A DNA stretch of 8,651 nucleotides from JBCCTJ01 sp039198585 (GCA_039198585.1 JBCCTJ010000032.1:1-8651); one strand, 5' to 3'; counted from the stretch's first letter, positions 1 through 6,958 are shown. The notes: generated by a model not told the origin, from the letters alone. Numbers and translations: made by a program.

Positions 1-74
1 GCCAGAAAGGCATCGGCGTCGAACAGCGGAAACGCGCCCTTTTCCTTCGCCAGATGCGCTGACGTCCGGTACGC
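1..74 (-). CDS. nrdJ: Fragment of adenosylcobalamin-dependent (class II) ribonucleotide reductase, probably foreign
   Basis: Read on the minus strand from base 74 to the window edge, this piece translates to about 24 residues containing AYRTSAHLAKEKGAFPLFDA. The A-Y-R-x-S ... L-A-x-E-K-G-x-F-P-L-F-D pattern is what I recall from a helical stretch of class II (B12-dependent) ribonucleotide reductases, which reduce ribonucleotides to deoxyribonucleotides. Bases 1-76 are 63% GC (48 of 76), while everything after is strongly AT-rich, and the match stops at about base 74-77. The fragment therefore looks like DNA from a high-GC bacterium joined to the symbiont sequence, most simply an assembly or library chimera. 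It could also be a remnant of real transfer. The family call rests on recalled motif similarity over a very short stretch. Confidence 0.55.
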
Positions 75-106
75 TCTTAATAGGTCTTTCTTTTCTTCCA
101 CCTTTA

Positions 107-2515
107 TTGACTACAGAAAAAAAGAAAAAAATGGACTTAGAAGAAAGGAGTCAAGCAACCATGCAATTAAAAGTGCTTATTGATACTCCAAAAAAGCAAA
201 AAGATGTGACTATTGAGCTGCCTGAATCAGGTAGTTATGCTGATTTACACCATCAAATTATAAAGCAAGTTACCTCTAAACTTTCTTTTTTTGGAAAAAA
301 ATCAGATCAGCTTATGCTTTTTCAACACCCTCCTTCACATAACACGTTAATCTCTTCGCAACATAAAAAATTAACCGAAGCAGGTATTAAAGATGGTGAC
401 CGACTATATGCTATTTTGTATCATAAAGACCCCAATAAAAATCACTATATAACCGTTTTTGTAGATTATGAGCATAGTGATGAAATCATCATGTTGCGAC
501 TACCCAAGCCTACTCCTAACTTGCTTGAATTTCAAGAAAACACTACTCTTTTACTACCAGCAAAAAATAAGTTTCGGCATTTAGAGCAAGAAAACCCGTA
601 TATAATAGAACATACTCGTGTCCACTACTCTGATAACCTTACAGCGATAACTGAAAATGATCATCAAACTTCAAAGCTGAGAAGAAAGAGAACTCATAAT
701 ACATTTGCCCTATTAGAGAATGGCGATCGAGTAACATTACGTATAACTGACCCCAAGCCGATTACAGTGACTGTCAAAACAACTAATGGGGAGAAAGATC
801 AAGTAATCAAAAATCTATTCAATGGCAACTCATATGTGGATGATATCATACAGTATGTAACAAAAAATCTGCATTGGAACATTGAACCTAACTTACTACA
901 AGATAGTTTCCCAGCAAATGAGAAGCTTACAAAAGAAAAAAATTTAAAAACTATCTTGCGGCATAAACGCCTTGAAAGGTGTAATTTTAGTCAGAGTCAG
1001 AATCATATTACATATTATGTAAAGCTACTTCCAGTTAATAATCAGCCAAGTAAAAAGCATAAAAAAGAAATAACTGCTAGTGTAAATCTAAAAGAAAAAG
1101 ATAATCAAGAAAACCAAGCAGATAATACTAAGGTCAAGCTTACTTTAGTCATTAATAAATTAGCTACCTCTGAAGATAGAGAGAAGCAAAACCAAGCTAG
1201 AATAAAACTATCTTCTCTTGCGCTTGAATCTACTAAACAGCTTAAAGCAAATGTAAAAGTCTGCCTTCAGAGAAAGAGAGAAAAAAGCAACATAAAGCAC
1301 TACTACTATAATACAAATGATAGATTGATGCTTTACACAGTGGGAACTGATAAAAAACTTAAAAAATTTAAAGATGATGATCAACTGAGTTTACAAGAGC
1401 AGGGTGTACATCCAGACGACAGGATTTATGCGATCATTACTTCTAAAAAAAACCCGAACCAAGTCTCTTTCTTTGTAGAATATGAAAAGAGTCAAAAAAT
1501 AGCTCTTGTCACATTTACTATTAAAAATAGCAACAGTCAAATGCTTATTCAAAAGAAAGAGAATCAAATCCGAGAAAAAGTAATTCGAGCATTTCAGAGA
1601 TTTGAAATAGAAAATCCAAATAAGAAACAACTTCCCTTATGGGATCCAGATGCTTTAGAAAAAACTGAGCTTGCGGGCAAAAATATCCATGAAATAGAAA
1701 ATGGTGACTTAATTACTTTAAGACTTAAACCAAACTACAGTGTTACAATTACTATTGAAACTGAGAATGGTGATTTCAATGCCAAGTTAGGGAATATTAA
1801 ATTATCTATGCTTTTAAAAGATCTGTTGCAAGAGGCAAAAAGAAGTGAAAAAGAATCAAAACCAATAGCATCAACATTGTTATTACAAGCAGAAGAAGGT
1901 GAACCAGTTATACTTGATCTTAACCAGTCTTTAGAAGAAGCTGGTATTATCCGGGATACAATATTGATAACAAAGTTTATTGATAGTACAAAACAAAAGT
2001 TAGCAAAAAAACAAGACAGCTACTATCATGATAGCGATACCCCGCAAGAAGATTTTCAAAAGGAGCCAAGTCCTTCATTATTTGAAAAAAAGATGACACT
2101 TAATACGCTGACAATAGGTGAAGATCTATCGTCAGAAAGTGATAATGGGGATTCTAGTGATTTGTATCAGCATACACAAGAGTACTCTGTCAGTTCTGAA
2201 GAAGAGTTCAACTTTAGTAACACAGCTGAGGAAAGTGTAGATGAAAAAGGTATATATAACAACCAGCAAGAAGGAAAAGAAAGTAAACAAGAGATAGATG
2301 ACATACAAGATAATAGAAGCGTTAGTACAACGATAACCCACAAAAGCTTACCTAAATATACGCTAGAAGAGGAAGGTAGCACGGGCAACTATACAACAAT
2401 GGCTCTCTTAGGAATCGCTGGCATAGTAGCCATTGCAGCTTCATCCAAGAGTACGAGTAATTGGGTTAAAAGCAGCAACCTAGCTAAAAAATATGAAAGA
2501 CCTTTAAATCAGTAA
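107..2515 (+). CDS. Tandem ubiquitin-like (beta-grasp) repeat protein with C-terminal membrane anchor
   Basis: No named family is recognised, but the protein (802 residues counted from TTG 107) is mostly ubiquitin-like modules. Approximate positions: A1 19-106, B1 113-215, C1 219-306, then A2 343-448, B2 452-540, C2 545-624. A1 and A2 share DxLMLY/F ... L-x-E-x-G-[IV] ... D-R-[LI]-Y-A-I; B1 and B2 share F-V-[DE]-Y-E and E-N-G-D-x-[VI]-T-L-R; C1 and C2 start with [IV]-T-[VI]. The A and C modules end in the 'L-x-E-A-G-I-x-x-x-D-x-[LI]' turn plus final strand seen in ubiquitin and YukD-like folds. No C-terminal Gly-Gly is present, so conjugation as a modifier is unlikely. Residues 634-760 are acidic and Ser-rich, 762-780 form a membrane helix, and a mildly basic tail follows. 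TTG 107 is only the longest local start. ATG 161 (784 residues) has a Shine-Dalgarno-like site, yet the frame is open to the window edge and encodes a hydrophobic stretch at 74-109, so the real start is probably lost. A role in envelope or host interaction is inference. Confidence 0.85.
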   Translation: MTTEKKKKMDLEERSQATMQLKVLIDTPKKQKDVTIELPESGSYADLHHQIIKQVTSKLSFFGKKSDQLMLFQHPPSHNTLISSQHKKLTEAGIKDGDRLYAILYHKDPNKNHYITVFVDYEHSDEIIMLRLPKPTPNLLEFQENTTLLLPAKNKFRHLEQENPYIIEHTRVHYSDNLTAITENDHQTSKLRRKRTHNTFALLENGDRVTLRITDPKPITVTVKTTNGEKDQVIKNLFNGNSYVDDIIQYVTKNLHWNIEPNLLQDSFPANEKLTKEKNLKTILRHKRLERCNFSQSQNHITYYVKLLPVNNQPSKKHKKEITASVNLKEKDNQENQADNTKVKLTLVINKLATSEDREKQNQARIKLSSLALESTKQLKANVKVCLQRKREKSNIKHYYYNTNDRLMLYTVGTDKKLKKFKDDDQLSLQEQGVHPDDRIYAIITSKKNPNQVSFFVEYEKSQKIALVTFTIKNSNSQMLIQKKENQIREKVIRAFQRFEIENPNKKQLPLWDPDALEKTELAGKNIHEIENGDLITLRLKPNYSVTITIETENGDFNAKLGNIKLSMLLKDLLQEAKRSEKESKPIASTLLLQAEEGEPVILDLNQSLEEAGIIRDTILITKFIDSTKQKLAKKQDSYYHDSDTPQEDFQKEPSPSLFEKKMTLNTLTIGEDLSSESDNGDSSDLYQHTQEYSVSSEEEFNFSNTAEESVDEKGIYNNQQEGKESKQEIDDIQDNRSVSTTITHKSLPKYTLEEEGSTGNYTTMALLGIAGIVAIAASSKSTSNWVKSSNLAKKYERPLNQ
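144..150 (+). promoter_or_regulatory. Shine-Dalgarno-like site before internal ATG 161
   Basis: AAAGGAG lies 10 nt upstream of ATG 161, the Met that begins the first ubiquitin-like strand (MQLKVLI). It would support an internal start giving a 784-residue protein without a signal peptide. Bacteroidota use Shine-Dalgarno sites weakly, and the purine-rich run here also encodes Lys/Glu residues, so the match may be chance. Confidence 0.3.
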
Positions 2516-2593
2516 TAATAGCTTGTCAGTAGAGAAGTAGTATGGACTGGTAGGTTCTTCAAGTTTATATTTTTAATTTTGATGAAATAAGCT

Positions 2594-2601
2594 TATTTTT
2601 G
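2594..2601 (+). promoter_or_regulatory. Candidate Bacteroidota -7 promoter element before clpP
   Basis: TATTTTTG matches the Bacteroidota -7 consensus TAnnTTTG exactly, 33 nt upstream of the clpP ATG in the 119-bp gap after the ubiquitin-like gene. A -33 TTG at the usual distance is not seen; the nearest (2579-2581) is only 12 nt away. In DNA this T-rich a chance match is possible. No convincing terminator was seen between the two genes, so read-through from upstream is also possible. Confidence 0.3.
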
Positions 2602-2634
2602 CTATTTTGTAGTGTCTTTTAGCTAAAATTTATT

Positions 2635-3309
2635 ATGTCTCATAGTCAAGAATTCAAACAATATGCGAAAGCAAATTACGGTCTCAGTGAAGAATTTCTC
2701 AATCGCTATGCTAATAGTGCACGCAATATGACTCGATCAGTAATAGAAGAGCGTCCACAACCTTTTCGTGAGATTGACGTTTTTTCTCGCTTGATTATGA
2801 ACCGTATTGTTTTTCTAGGCTCTGAGATTAATGATCAAGTTTCAAACGTAATTGTAGCGCAACTACTCTTTTTAGACTCTGTAGATCCTAAGAAAGAAAT
2901 CCTACTTTATATCAATAGTCCAGGAGGAGGTATTTACGCAGGCTTGGCTATTTATGATACCATGCAATATATTCAAGCTCCTGTAGGAACTATTTGCTTA
3001 GGACTCGCTGCTTCTATGGGAGCAGTCTTGCTTGCAGGAGGCGAAAAAGGTAAACGTGCTAGCCTACCGCATTCTCGCATGATGATTCACCAGCCCTTAG
3101 GAGGTACACAGGGGCAAATGGAAGATATGAAAATTACTATCAAGCAAATTATGGGTTTAGGAGAAGATCTATACAAAATACTTGCTCATCATACAGGACA
3201 GTCACTGGAAACTATCCAACAAGATGCCAATAGAGATTACTGGCTTCGGGCAGATGAAAGTAAAAAATATGGATTAATTGATCATATACTAACCAAATCA
3301 AAAGAATAA
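2635..3309 (+). CDS. clpP: ATP-dependent Clp protease proteolytic subunit ClpP
   Basis: ClpP is the serine peptidase (family S14) that forms two stacked heptameric rings in the cytoplasm and cleaves proteins threaded in by ClpX. The 224-residue protein is full length with a typical Bacteroidota N-terminus of about 45 residues before the conserved IDVFSRL. The catalytic triad is visible: Ser127 in GLAASMGA, His152 in MMIHQPLGG, and the Asp of the IQQDANRD segment (Asp197, with Asp201 also conserved). The oxyanion-loop motif INSPGGGIYAG is at about 93-103, and RDYW at 200-203 is typical of this phylum. ATG 2635 gives the expected length; no Shine-Dalgarno site precedes it, as is usual in this phylum. 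clpX follows 3 bp downstream, so the two are surely co-transcribed and probably translationally coupled. All key residues are present. Confidence 0.98.
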   Translation: MSHSQEFKQYAKANYGLSEEFLNRYANSARNMTRSVIEERPQPFREIDVFSRLIMNRIVFLGSEINDQVSNVIVAQLLFLDSVDPKKEILLYINSPGGGIYAGLAIYDTMQYIQAPVGTICLGLAASMGAVLLAGGEKGKRASLPHSRMMIHQPLGGTQGQMEDMKITIKQIMGLGEDLYKILAHHTGQSLETIQQDANRDYWLRADESKKYGLIDHILTKSKE

Positions 3310-3312
3310 ATT

Positions 3313-4545
3313 ATGGATAAAGTCTCTTGCTCTTTCTGTGGTAAAACAGAAGATGAAGTTATTGTACTAGTTACAGGAAAAAGTGGGTACATCTGTGAAG
3401 CATGTGCTGAAAAAGTAGCTATTGTCGCTAAAAAAGAAATAGAATATTTACAACCAAAAAAGACGGTAGAAAAAATAGACTTTAATAGCTTTAAACCTAG
3501 TTTATTAAAATCTTATCTAGATGACTATATTATAGGACAAGAAAATGCTAAAAAGTCCATCTCTGTAGCTGTTTATAATCACTATAAGCGACTTACACAA
3601 TTAGAACAAAGCAATGGAGAAAGTGAAGATGTAGAAATTGAAAAATCTAATATTCTTTTGGTAGGGCCTACAGGCGTGGGAAAAACATTGCTAGTAAGAA
3701 TGATAGCTAAGAAGATAGGAATTCCATGTGCCATTGCAGATGCCACTGCTCTTACACAAGCAGGGTATGTAGGAGAAGATGTTGAAAGTATTTTGGTACG
3801 CCTTCTACAGACTGCTGATTATAATATGGAAGCAGTCAAAAGAGGAATCGTCTATATAGATGAATTTGACAAAATAGGAAGAAAAGCTGATAATCCATCC
3901 ATTACACGCGATGTTGGAGGTGAAGGAGTACAGCAAGCACTCCTTAAGATGTTGGAGGGAACAGAAGTAACTGTACCTCCACAAGGAGGTCGTAAACATC
4001 CTGAGCAAAAAATGCTGACGATAGACACTCGCAATATTCTCTTTATATGTGGAGGTGCATTTGAAGGTGTACAAAGAATAATTGAGTCAAGGCTAAAAAG
4101 ATCTAGCCTAGGTTTCTTGATGGGGGAAGAAGCAAAAAAGAAGATAGAATCACAAGACTTGTTACAATATATTACTTCTGAAGACTTACGGAAGTATGGA
4201 TTAATACCAGAGCTTATAGGACGTCTTCCAGTGCTTGTAAGTCTGGAAAACCTTGATGGTGATAAACTCAAAAAGATCCTAATAGAACCTAAAAATGCTC
4301 TTCTGAAGCAATATCAAAAGCTTTTTGCAATGGAGAACATTAATTTGATTTTTGAGCCAGAAGCTATTAATAGTATTGTTGATGAAGCAGTAGCATCAAA
4401 ACTAGGAGCACGCAGTCTAAGAGGTATTATGGAAAGAGTATTACTTGATGCTATGTTTGACTACCCATCTAAAAAAGCAAAAGAGTTAGTAGTTAGTCAA
4501 AAATATGTTAAGGAAAGACTTACTCAAGCCACTTCTGCTGCCTAA
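3313..4545 (+). CDS. clpX: ATP-dependent Clp protease ATP-binding subunit ClpX
   Basis: ClpX is the AAA+ hexameric unfoldase that recognises tagged or adaptor-bound substrates, unfolds them and feeds them to ClpP. The 410-residue protein is full length. The N-terminal zinc-binding domain has Cys6, Cys9, Cys28 and Cys31. Walker A GPTGVGKT is at 118-125, the pore-1 loop GYVG at 151-154, Walker B IVYIDE at 179-184, the RKH loop at 227-229, the arginine-finger GR motif at 303-304, and the sensor-2 region GARSLR at 365-370. The ClpP-docking tripeptide, IGF in E. coli, reads LGF here (266-268), a conservative change seen in other ClpX proteins. The extreme C-terminus ends in Ser-Ala-Ala. Its ATG lies 3 bp after the clpP stop, so it is an operon partner. 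No strong terminator lies immediately downstream; the first clear hairpin is about 240 bp away. Confidence 0.98.
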   Translation: MDKVSCSFCGKTEDEVIVLVTGKSGYICEACAEKVAIVAKKEIEYLQPKKTVEKIDFNSFKPSLLKSYLDDYIIGQENAKKSISVAVYNHYKRLTQLEQSNGESEDVEIEKSNILLVGPTGVGKTLLVRMIAKKIGIPCAIADATALTQAGYVGEDVESILVRLLQTADYNMEAVKRGIVYIDEFDKIGRKADNPSITRDVGGEGVQQALLKMLEGTEVTVPPQGGRKHPEQKMLTIDTRNILFICGGAFEGVQRIIESRLKRSSLGFLMGEEAKKKIESQDLLQYITSEDLRKYGLIPELIGRLPVLVSLENLDGDKLKKILIEPKNALLKQYQKLFAMENINLIFEPEAINSIVDEAVASKLGARSLRGIMERVLLDAMFDYPSKKAKELVVSQKYVKERLTQATSAA

Positions 4546-4675
4546 AGGGTAAAAAATGATTAATACATGGATAATATATATAGTCTAAAAAAGGCAGTTC
4601 TGCAATCAAATATAACCCTATTAAAATGATAATAATAAATTTTTTAGTATAAAAATTGCGAATATCAATAAAAAT

Positions 4676-4810
4676 ATGTATATTATAATAGTGTTTAACA
4701 TTGCAACCCTTCTACTATTCTATCTAAGATTAACTACCATCACAACTCTTACACAAAAGAAATTAATCTCATCTTTGAAAATTCGTATGCTCAATCTAAG
4801 CTTATTATAG
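4676..4810 (+). CDS. Possible 44-residue membrane peptide (weak)
   Basis: An ATG-initiated frame of 44 codons encodes a peptide whose first 19 residues (MYIIIVFNIATLLLFYLRL) are strongly hydrophobic, followed by a Thr/Lys/Ser-rich tail. It has no Shine-Dalgarno site and its stop lies inside the 4788-4818 hairpin. AT-rich DNA readily produces hydrophobic short frames, so this is probably chance; it is listed only because it is the best small frame in the gap. Confidence 0.12.
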   Translation: MYIIIVFNIATLLLFYLRLTTITTLTQKKLISSLKIRMLNLSLL

Positions 4811-4818
4811 ATTGAGCA
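4788..4818. repeat. Perfect 11-bp inverted repeat (hairpin, possible bidirectional terminator)
   Basis: TGCTCAATCTA (4788-4798) and TAGATTGAGCA (4808-4818) are perfect reverse complements around the 9-nt loop AGCTTATTA. It is the first strong hairpin after clpX, about 240 bp past its stop. No uridine tract follows on the plus strand, and only a weak T-run follows on the minus strand, so a classical intrinsic terminator is not proven. It may instead stabilise an RNA 3' end or be a repeat remnant. Confidence 0.5.
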
Positions 4819-4840
4819 ACTTATAAATTACGCTTATGAG

Positions 4841-5279
4841 ACTTCCTGCAAACGGCAGAAAAAATTTCATGCCAACCACTTTATTGAGGGGCAGTCAGGA
4901 GAATACAAAAGTGTAGAAATCATTAAAAAATAGCTGTATACACGACTATATTAATATTTTTTTAGATAAGAATAGCTAATAAAAATTGGTAAAATACCAG
5001 AAAATGAAAAAAAGTACCAAAAATTGGTGAATTTTTCCTCTTTTTTTGCTTATGGATATAAACAAGAAGCCTGTTCTAGAACTCACATGAGATGCTTTTA
5101 AACAAAAACACCTCTACTGCTGACTGTGCCCCTATTGCATTCCCATCACTAAAACATTAGTTGGCTTAAGAAAAGCTGTTAGATAACTTCTAAATCAGCT
5201 AAAAATTTCATGAATTTTCAAAAATTACCCAAATCAAACGTTTTTTCTAAAAAACTATTTTACGATTTGTGCAGGAAGT
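4841..5279. mobile_element. Possible decayed IS or MITE-like segment bounded by a 10-bp inverted repeat
   Basis: ACTTCCTGCA at 4841-4850 recurs as its exact reverse complement at 5270-5279; allowing one inserted base the match continues for two or three A residues. The bounded 439 bp is AT-rich, has short internal repeats and no intact gene. On the minus strand a run of broken frames is present but no transposase motif was recognised. No target-site duplication is visible at the ends. A 10-bp pair within 1 kb is not decisive, so this is only a candidate. Confidence 0.25.
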
Positions 5280-5336
5280 TCATTGGAAATAATAAAGAAT
5301 TGCTGACTATATTATTTGCTAAGTCAATAATAACTT

Positions 5337-5365
5337 ATCAGTAACTATTACTGATTGGATTTTTT
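5337..5365 (+). terminator. Terminator-like hairpin with T-run
   Basis: ATCAGTA (5337-5343) pairs with TACTGAT (5349-5355) around the loop ACTAT and is followed after four bases by six T residues (5360-5365). The shape is that of a rho-independent terminator on the plus strand, but the stem is short and A/T-rich and so weak. No gene lies just upstream, so its purpose is unclear. Confidence 0.25.
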
Positions 5366-5533
5366 GCTTGCTACTTAGTAACCCGAAGTTCTTTTTAAAA
5401 AGTAGTGTTGATTTTTTCTTTTTCCTATAAAATGTGAATAATAATTGGCATAATTGTTTTATATTGATTACATACTGTTAAAAATAATAGATCTAATTAA
5501 AAGTTAATAAATCAATCACAAACTAGTTGGTAA

Positions 5534-6931
5534 ATGTATAGCTATCTTATCAGGATATTCATTCAAGTGACACCCATTTCTATTTTGAATACTTGCTTAT
5601 TTGCTGTGAATAATCTACCCAAAACCATAAATAGAGCTGTTTCAAGCTACTACCAAGAAGAGCTAACCTACTATCCTATCCTTGATCCTCATATCATTAT
5701 ATCTGATCTAGTGAATGATGAAGAAATAGAAAGTGAACTAAAGAAAATAGTAGCAACACTTCAGCACAACCAAAAAATTATAGTATGTACTTATTTTCGT
5801 GATAAATCTGCAGTTCAAGCTAAAATTGGTAAAAATCGCTGGTTTACCTTCAGAGAGAGAAAATTTTTCCTGGCAAAAAGCTGTTATAAAATTTTTGTTA
5901 CTTTTAGTGTAATCACTATCGATAATAGTGAAAAGAAAAACCAAAAAGGAGACTTTGAAGTGCTAATCCAAGACTTAGGTAATAAGCTAGGTAACGTAGC
6001 TATTTTTAAGATTACTAAAGATACGCTGCTGAAAGATTATATCGATTACTTTAAATACTTTTTAGGACCAGATGTAAAAAATAGCCTTAAGAATGACAAG
6101 CAGTTTCTTAAGCAATATCATCTTCAGACTAAAAATGAGCAAGAGATAAATCGCTTTGTTGCTTTGCATATTGAAAAAGTGCTAGAAGCTTATAGACAAC
6201 AGCATTTGTACTGGGATCGTGTAAGAGATATTTTATATGATATCAGCTTAAAAAAGCAGCATACTCTTCATCTTGATATGCTTTCTTCTAGTAAAGAGGC
6301 AATTCCTTGTATTGTTCAGTTTAAAATAGGTGATAGTGTTAGGATATCTTCTAAAAAAGTGAATGATGAAAAAATTATCGAAATAGAAGGTTTCCAGAAT
6401 ATTTATAATATTAAAAACCGGAATCAAATTTTTGAAATACTAAAAAAACATTTACTTGAGTATCAGTTTGATACTCAAGTAAACGTGGAACGTTATCGAA
6501 AATATACTCAAAGCATCCATTCAGCTCTACATAGCAACAATCCGAATCAAAAAGAGCCTCTAGAGTCTGAAGAAAACGACTTAGCAGACAAACAAGTAAA
6601 AAGTGGTATGAAAAATAAGAAAATGGAACAGGGCATATCAACTTATCAAGAGAACCCTAAGAGTAAGCTATCAAATTTTGCTTCATCATCACAAAAAATA
6701 ATACGTACTGAAAAGAAAAAAAATCTTACTGCTCTACTTCAGCAGGAAGAAATTCAAGAAGCTGAGTTAGGAAAAAATAACAAACAAAAGAGTACTTGGC
6801 AATTAGCTAGCATACCAATAATAGCTTTATCCTTGATTGCAAGTAGAATAAAAGCCATGATGCTTGTAAGAAAAGAAAAAAAGAAAACTAAAAAAGATCT
6901 TCTCAACGCTAATACTGATCTTTCGATATGA
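5534..6931 (+). CDS. Unrecognised exported, C-terminally membrane-anchored protein (465 residues)
   Basis: No family is recognised with confidence. Residues 4-27 are hydrophobic and resemble a signal peptide or N-terminal anchor. A globular region of about 46-325 begins with YPILDPHIIISDL, a helix (62-77) and the strand KIIVCTYF; this order loosely recalls TPM/MOLO1-type domains, but the rest does not clearly follow that family. Residues 330-420 are polar low complexity rich in Lys, Glu, Gln and Ser. A short hydrophobic helix lies at about 422-437 (WQLASIPIIALSLIAS), followed by a strongly basic tail (438-454). An in-frame TAA immediately precedes ATG 5534, so no longer start is possible. The next gene starts 27 bp downstream in the same frame with a similar architecture, which suggests an operon. 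A perfect 15-bp inverted repeat lies within codons 306-317. Envelope location is inferred from the hydrophobic ends; function is unknown. Confidence 0.85.
   Translation: MYSYLIRIFIQVTPISILNTCLFAVNNLPKTINRAVSSYYQEELTYYPILDPHIIISDLVNDEEIESELKKIVATLQHNQKIIVCTYFRDKSAVQAKIGKNRWFTFRERKFFLAKSCYKIFVTFSVITIDNSEKKNQKGDFEVLIQDLGNKLGNVAIFKITKDTLLKDYIDYFKYFLGPDVKNSLKNDKQFLKQYHLQTKNEQEINRFVALHIEKVLEAYRQQHLYWDRVRDILYDISLKKQHTLHLDMLSSSKEAIPCIVQFKIGDSVRISSKKVNDEKIIEIEGFQNIYNIKNRNQIFEILKKHLLEYQFDTQVNVERYRKYTQSIHSALHSNNPNQKEPLESEENDLADKQVKSGMKNKKMEQGISTYQENPKSKLSNFASSSQKIIRTEKKKNLTALLQQEEIQEAELGKNNKQKSTWQLASIPIIALSLIASRIKAMMLVRKEKKKTKKDLLNANTDLSI
6451..6483. repeat. Perfect 15-bp inverted repeat with 3-nt loop inside a coding sequence
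   Basis: TTTACTTGAGTATCA (6451-6465) and TGATACTCAAGTAAA (6469-6483) are exact reverse complements separated by GTT. The hairpin lies in codons 306-317 of the 5534-6931 gene, where the protein reads HLLEYQFDTQVN, and does not break the frame. It is far stronger than the other hairpins in the window. It could pause translation, affect mRNA stability, bind a dimeric protein as DNA, or mark a small palindromic insertion. Confidence 0.9.
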
Positions 6932-6958
6932 GCTTTTTACTATTCTAATGAATTTACT

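Larger units (their letters stand above)
4546..5533. other. 988-bp AT-rich intergenic region without a convincing gene
   Basis: No tRNA, rRNA or convincing protein gene was found on either strand. The stretch contains a perfect 11-bp hairpin (4788-4818), a 10-bp inverted repeat pair 439 bp apart (4841-4850 and 5270-5279), a direct repeat AAAAATTGGT (4981-4990 and 5019-5028) whose second copy also pairs with ACCAA in a small hairpin (5016-5028), a palindrome CTTTTTAAAAAG shortly after 5390, and a terminator-like hairpin (5337-5365). The longest open stretches are only about 20-45 codons. The pattern fits decayed DNA with IS or MITE residue, as is common in symbiont genomes. A promoter for the 5534 gene must lie at the far end, but I cannot identify one: no TTG / TAnnTTTG pair with proper spacing was seen. 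Confidence 0.6.

Noticed and set aside
2132..2388. Two hydrophobic minus-strand frames over the acidic linker of the ubiquitin-like protein
   Set aside because: The reverse complement of Glu/Ser/Asp-rich codons yields Leu/Phe/Ser-rich translations; there is no start-site support and they overlap a real gene.
3852..4271. Open frame of 139 codons on the minus strand inside clpX
   Set aside because: It lies entirely over the ATPase core of clpX on the opposite strand, has no recognisable protein features, and is explained as a shadow of a conserved gene.
4538..4620. Interleaved short complements after clpX (CTGCC/GGCAG and AGGGT/ACCCT)
   Set aside because: Arms of 5 bp in AT-rich DNA at distances of 50-70 bp are expected by chance and show no terminator shape.
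5201..5342. Short plus-strand frame of about 43 codons starting near 5209
   Set aside because: Composition follows the local AT richness, no start context or known motif is present, and it spans the inverted-repeat end of the candidate element.
5441..5466. Possible promoter (TTG at 5445-5447 and TATATTG at 5460-5466) before the 5534 gene
   Set aside because: The spacing is only 12 nt and the second element deviates from TAnnTTTG, so it is not supported.
4546..5533. Search for a CRISPR array, tRNA or other structured RNA in the large gap
   Set aside because: No regularly spaced repeats, no T-arm-like GTTCGAATC motif and no cloverleaf were found.
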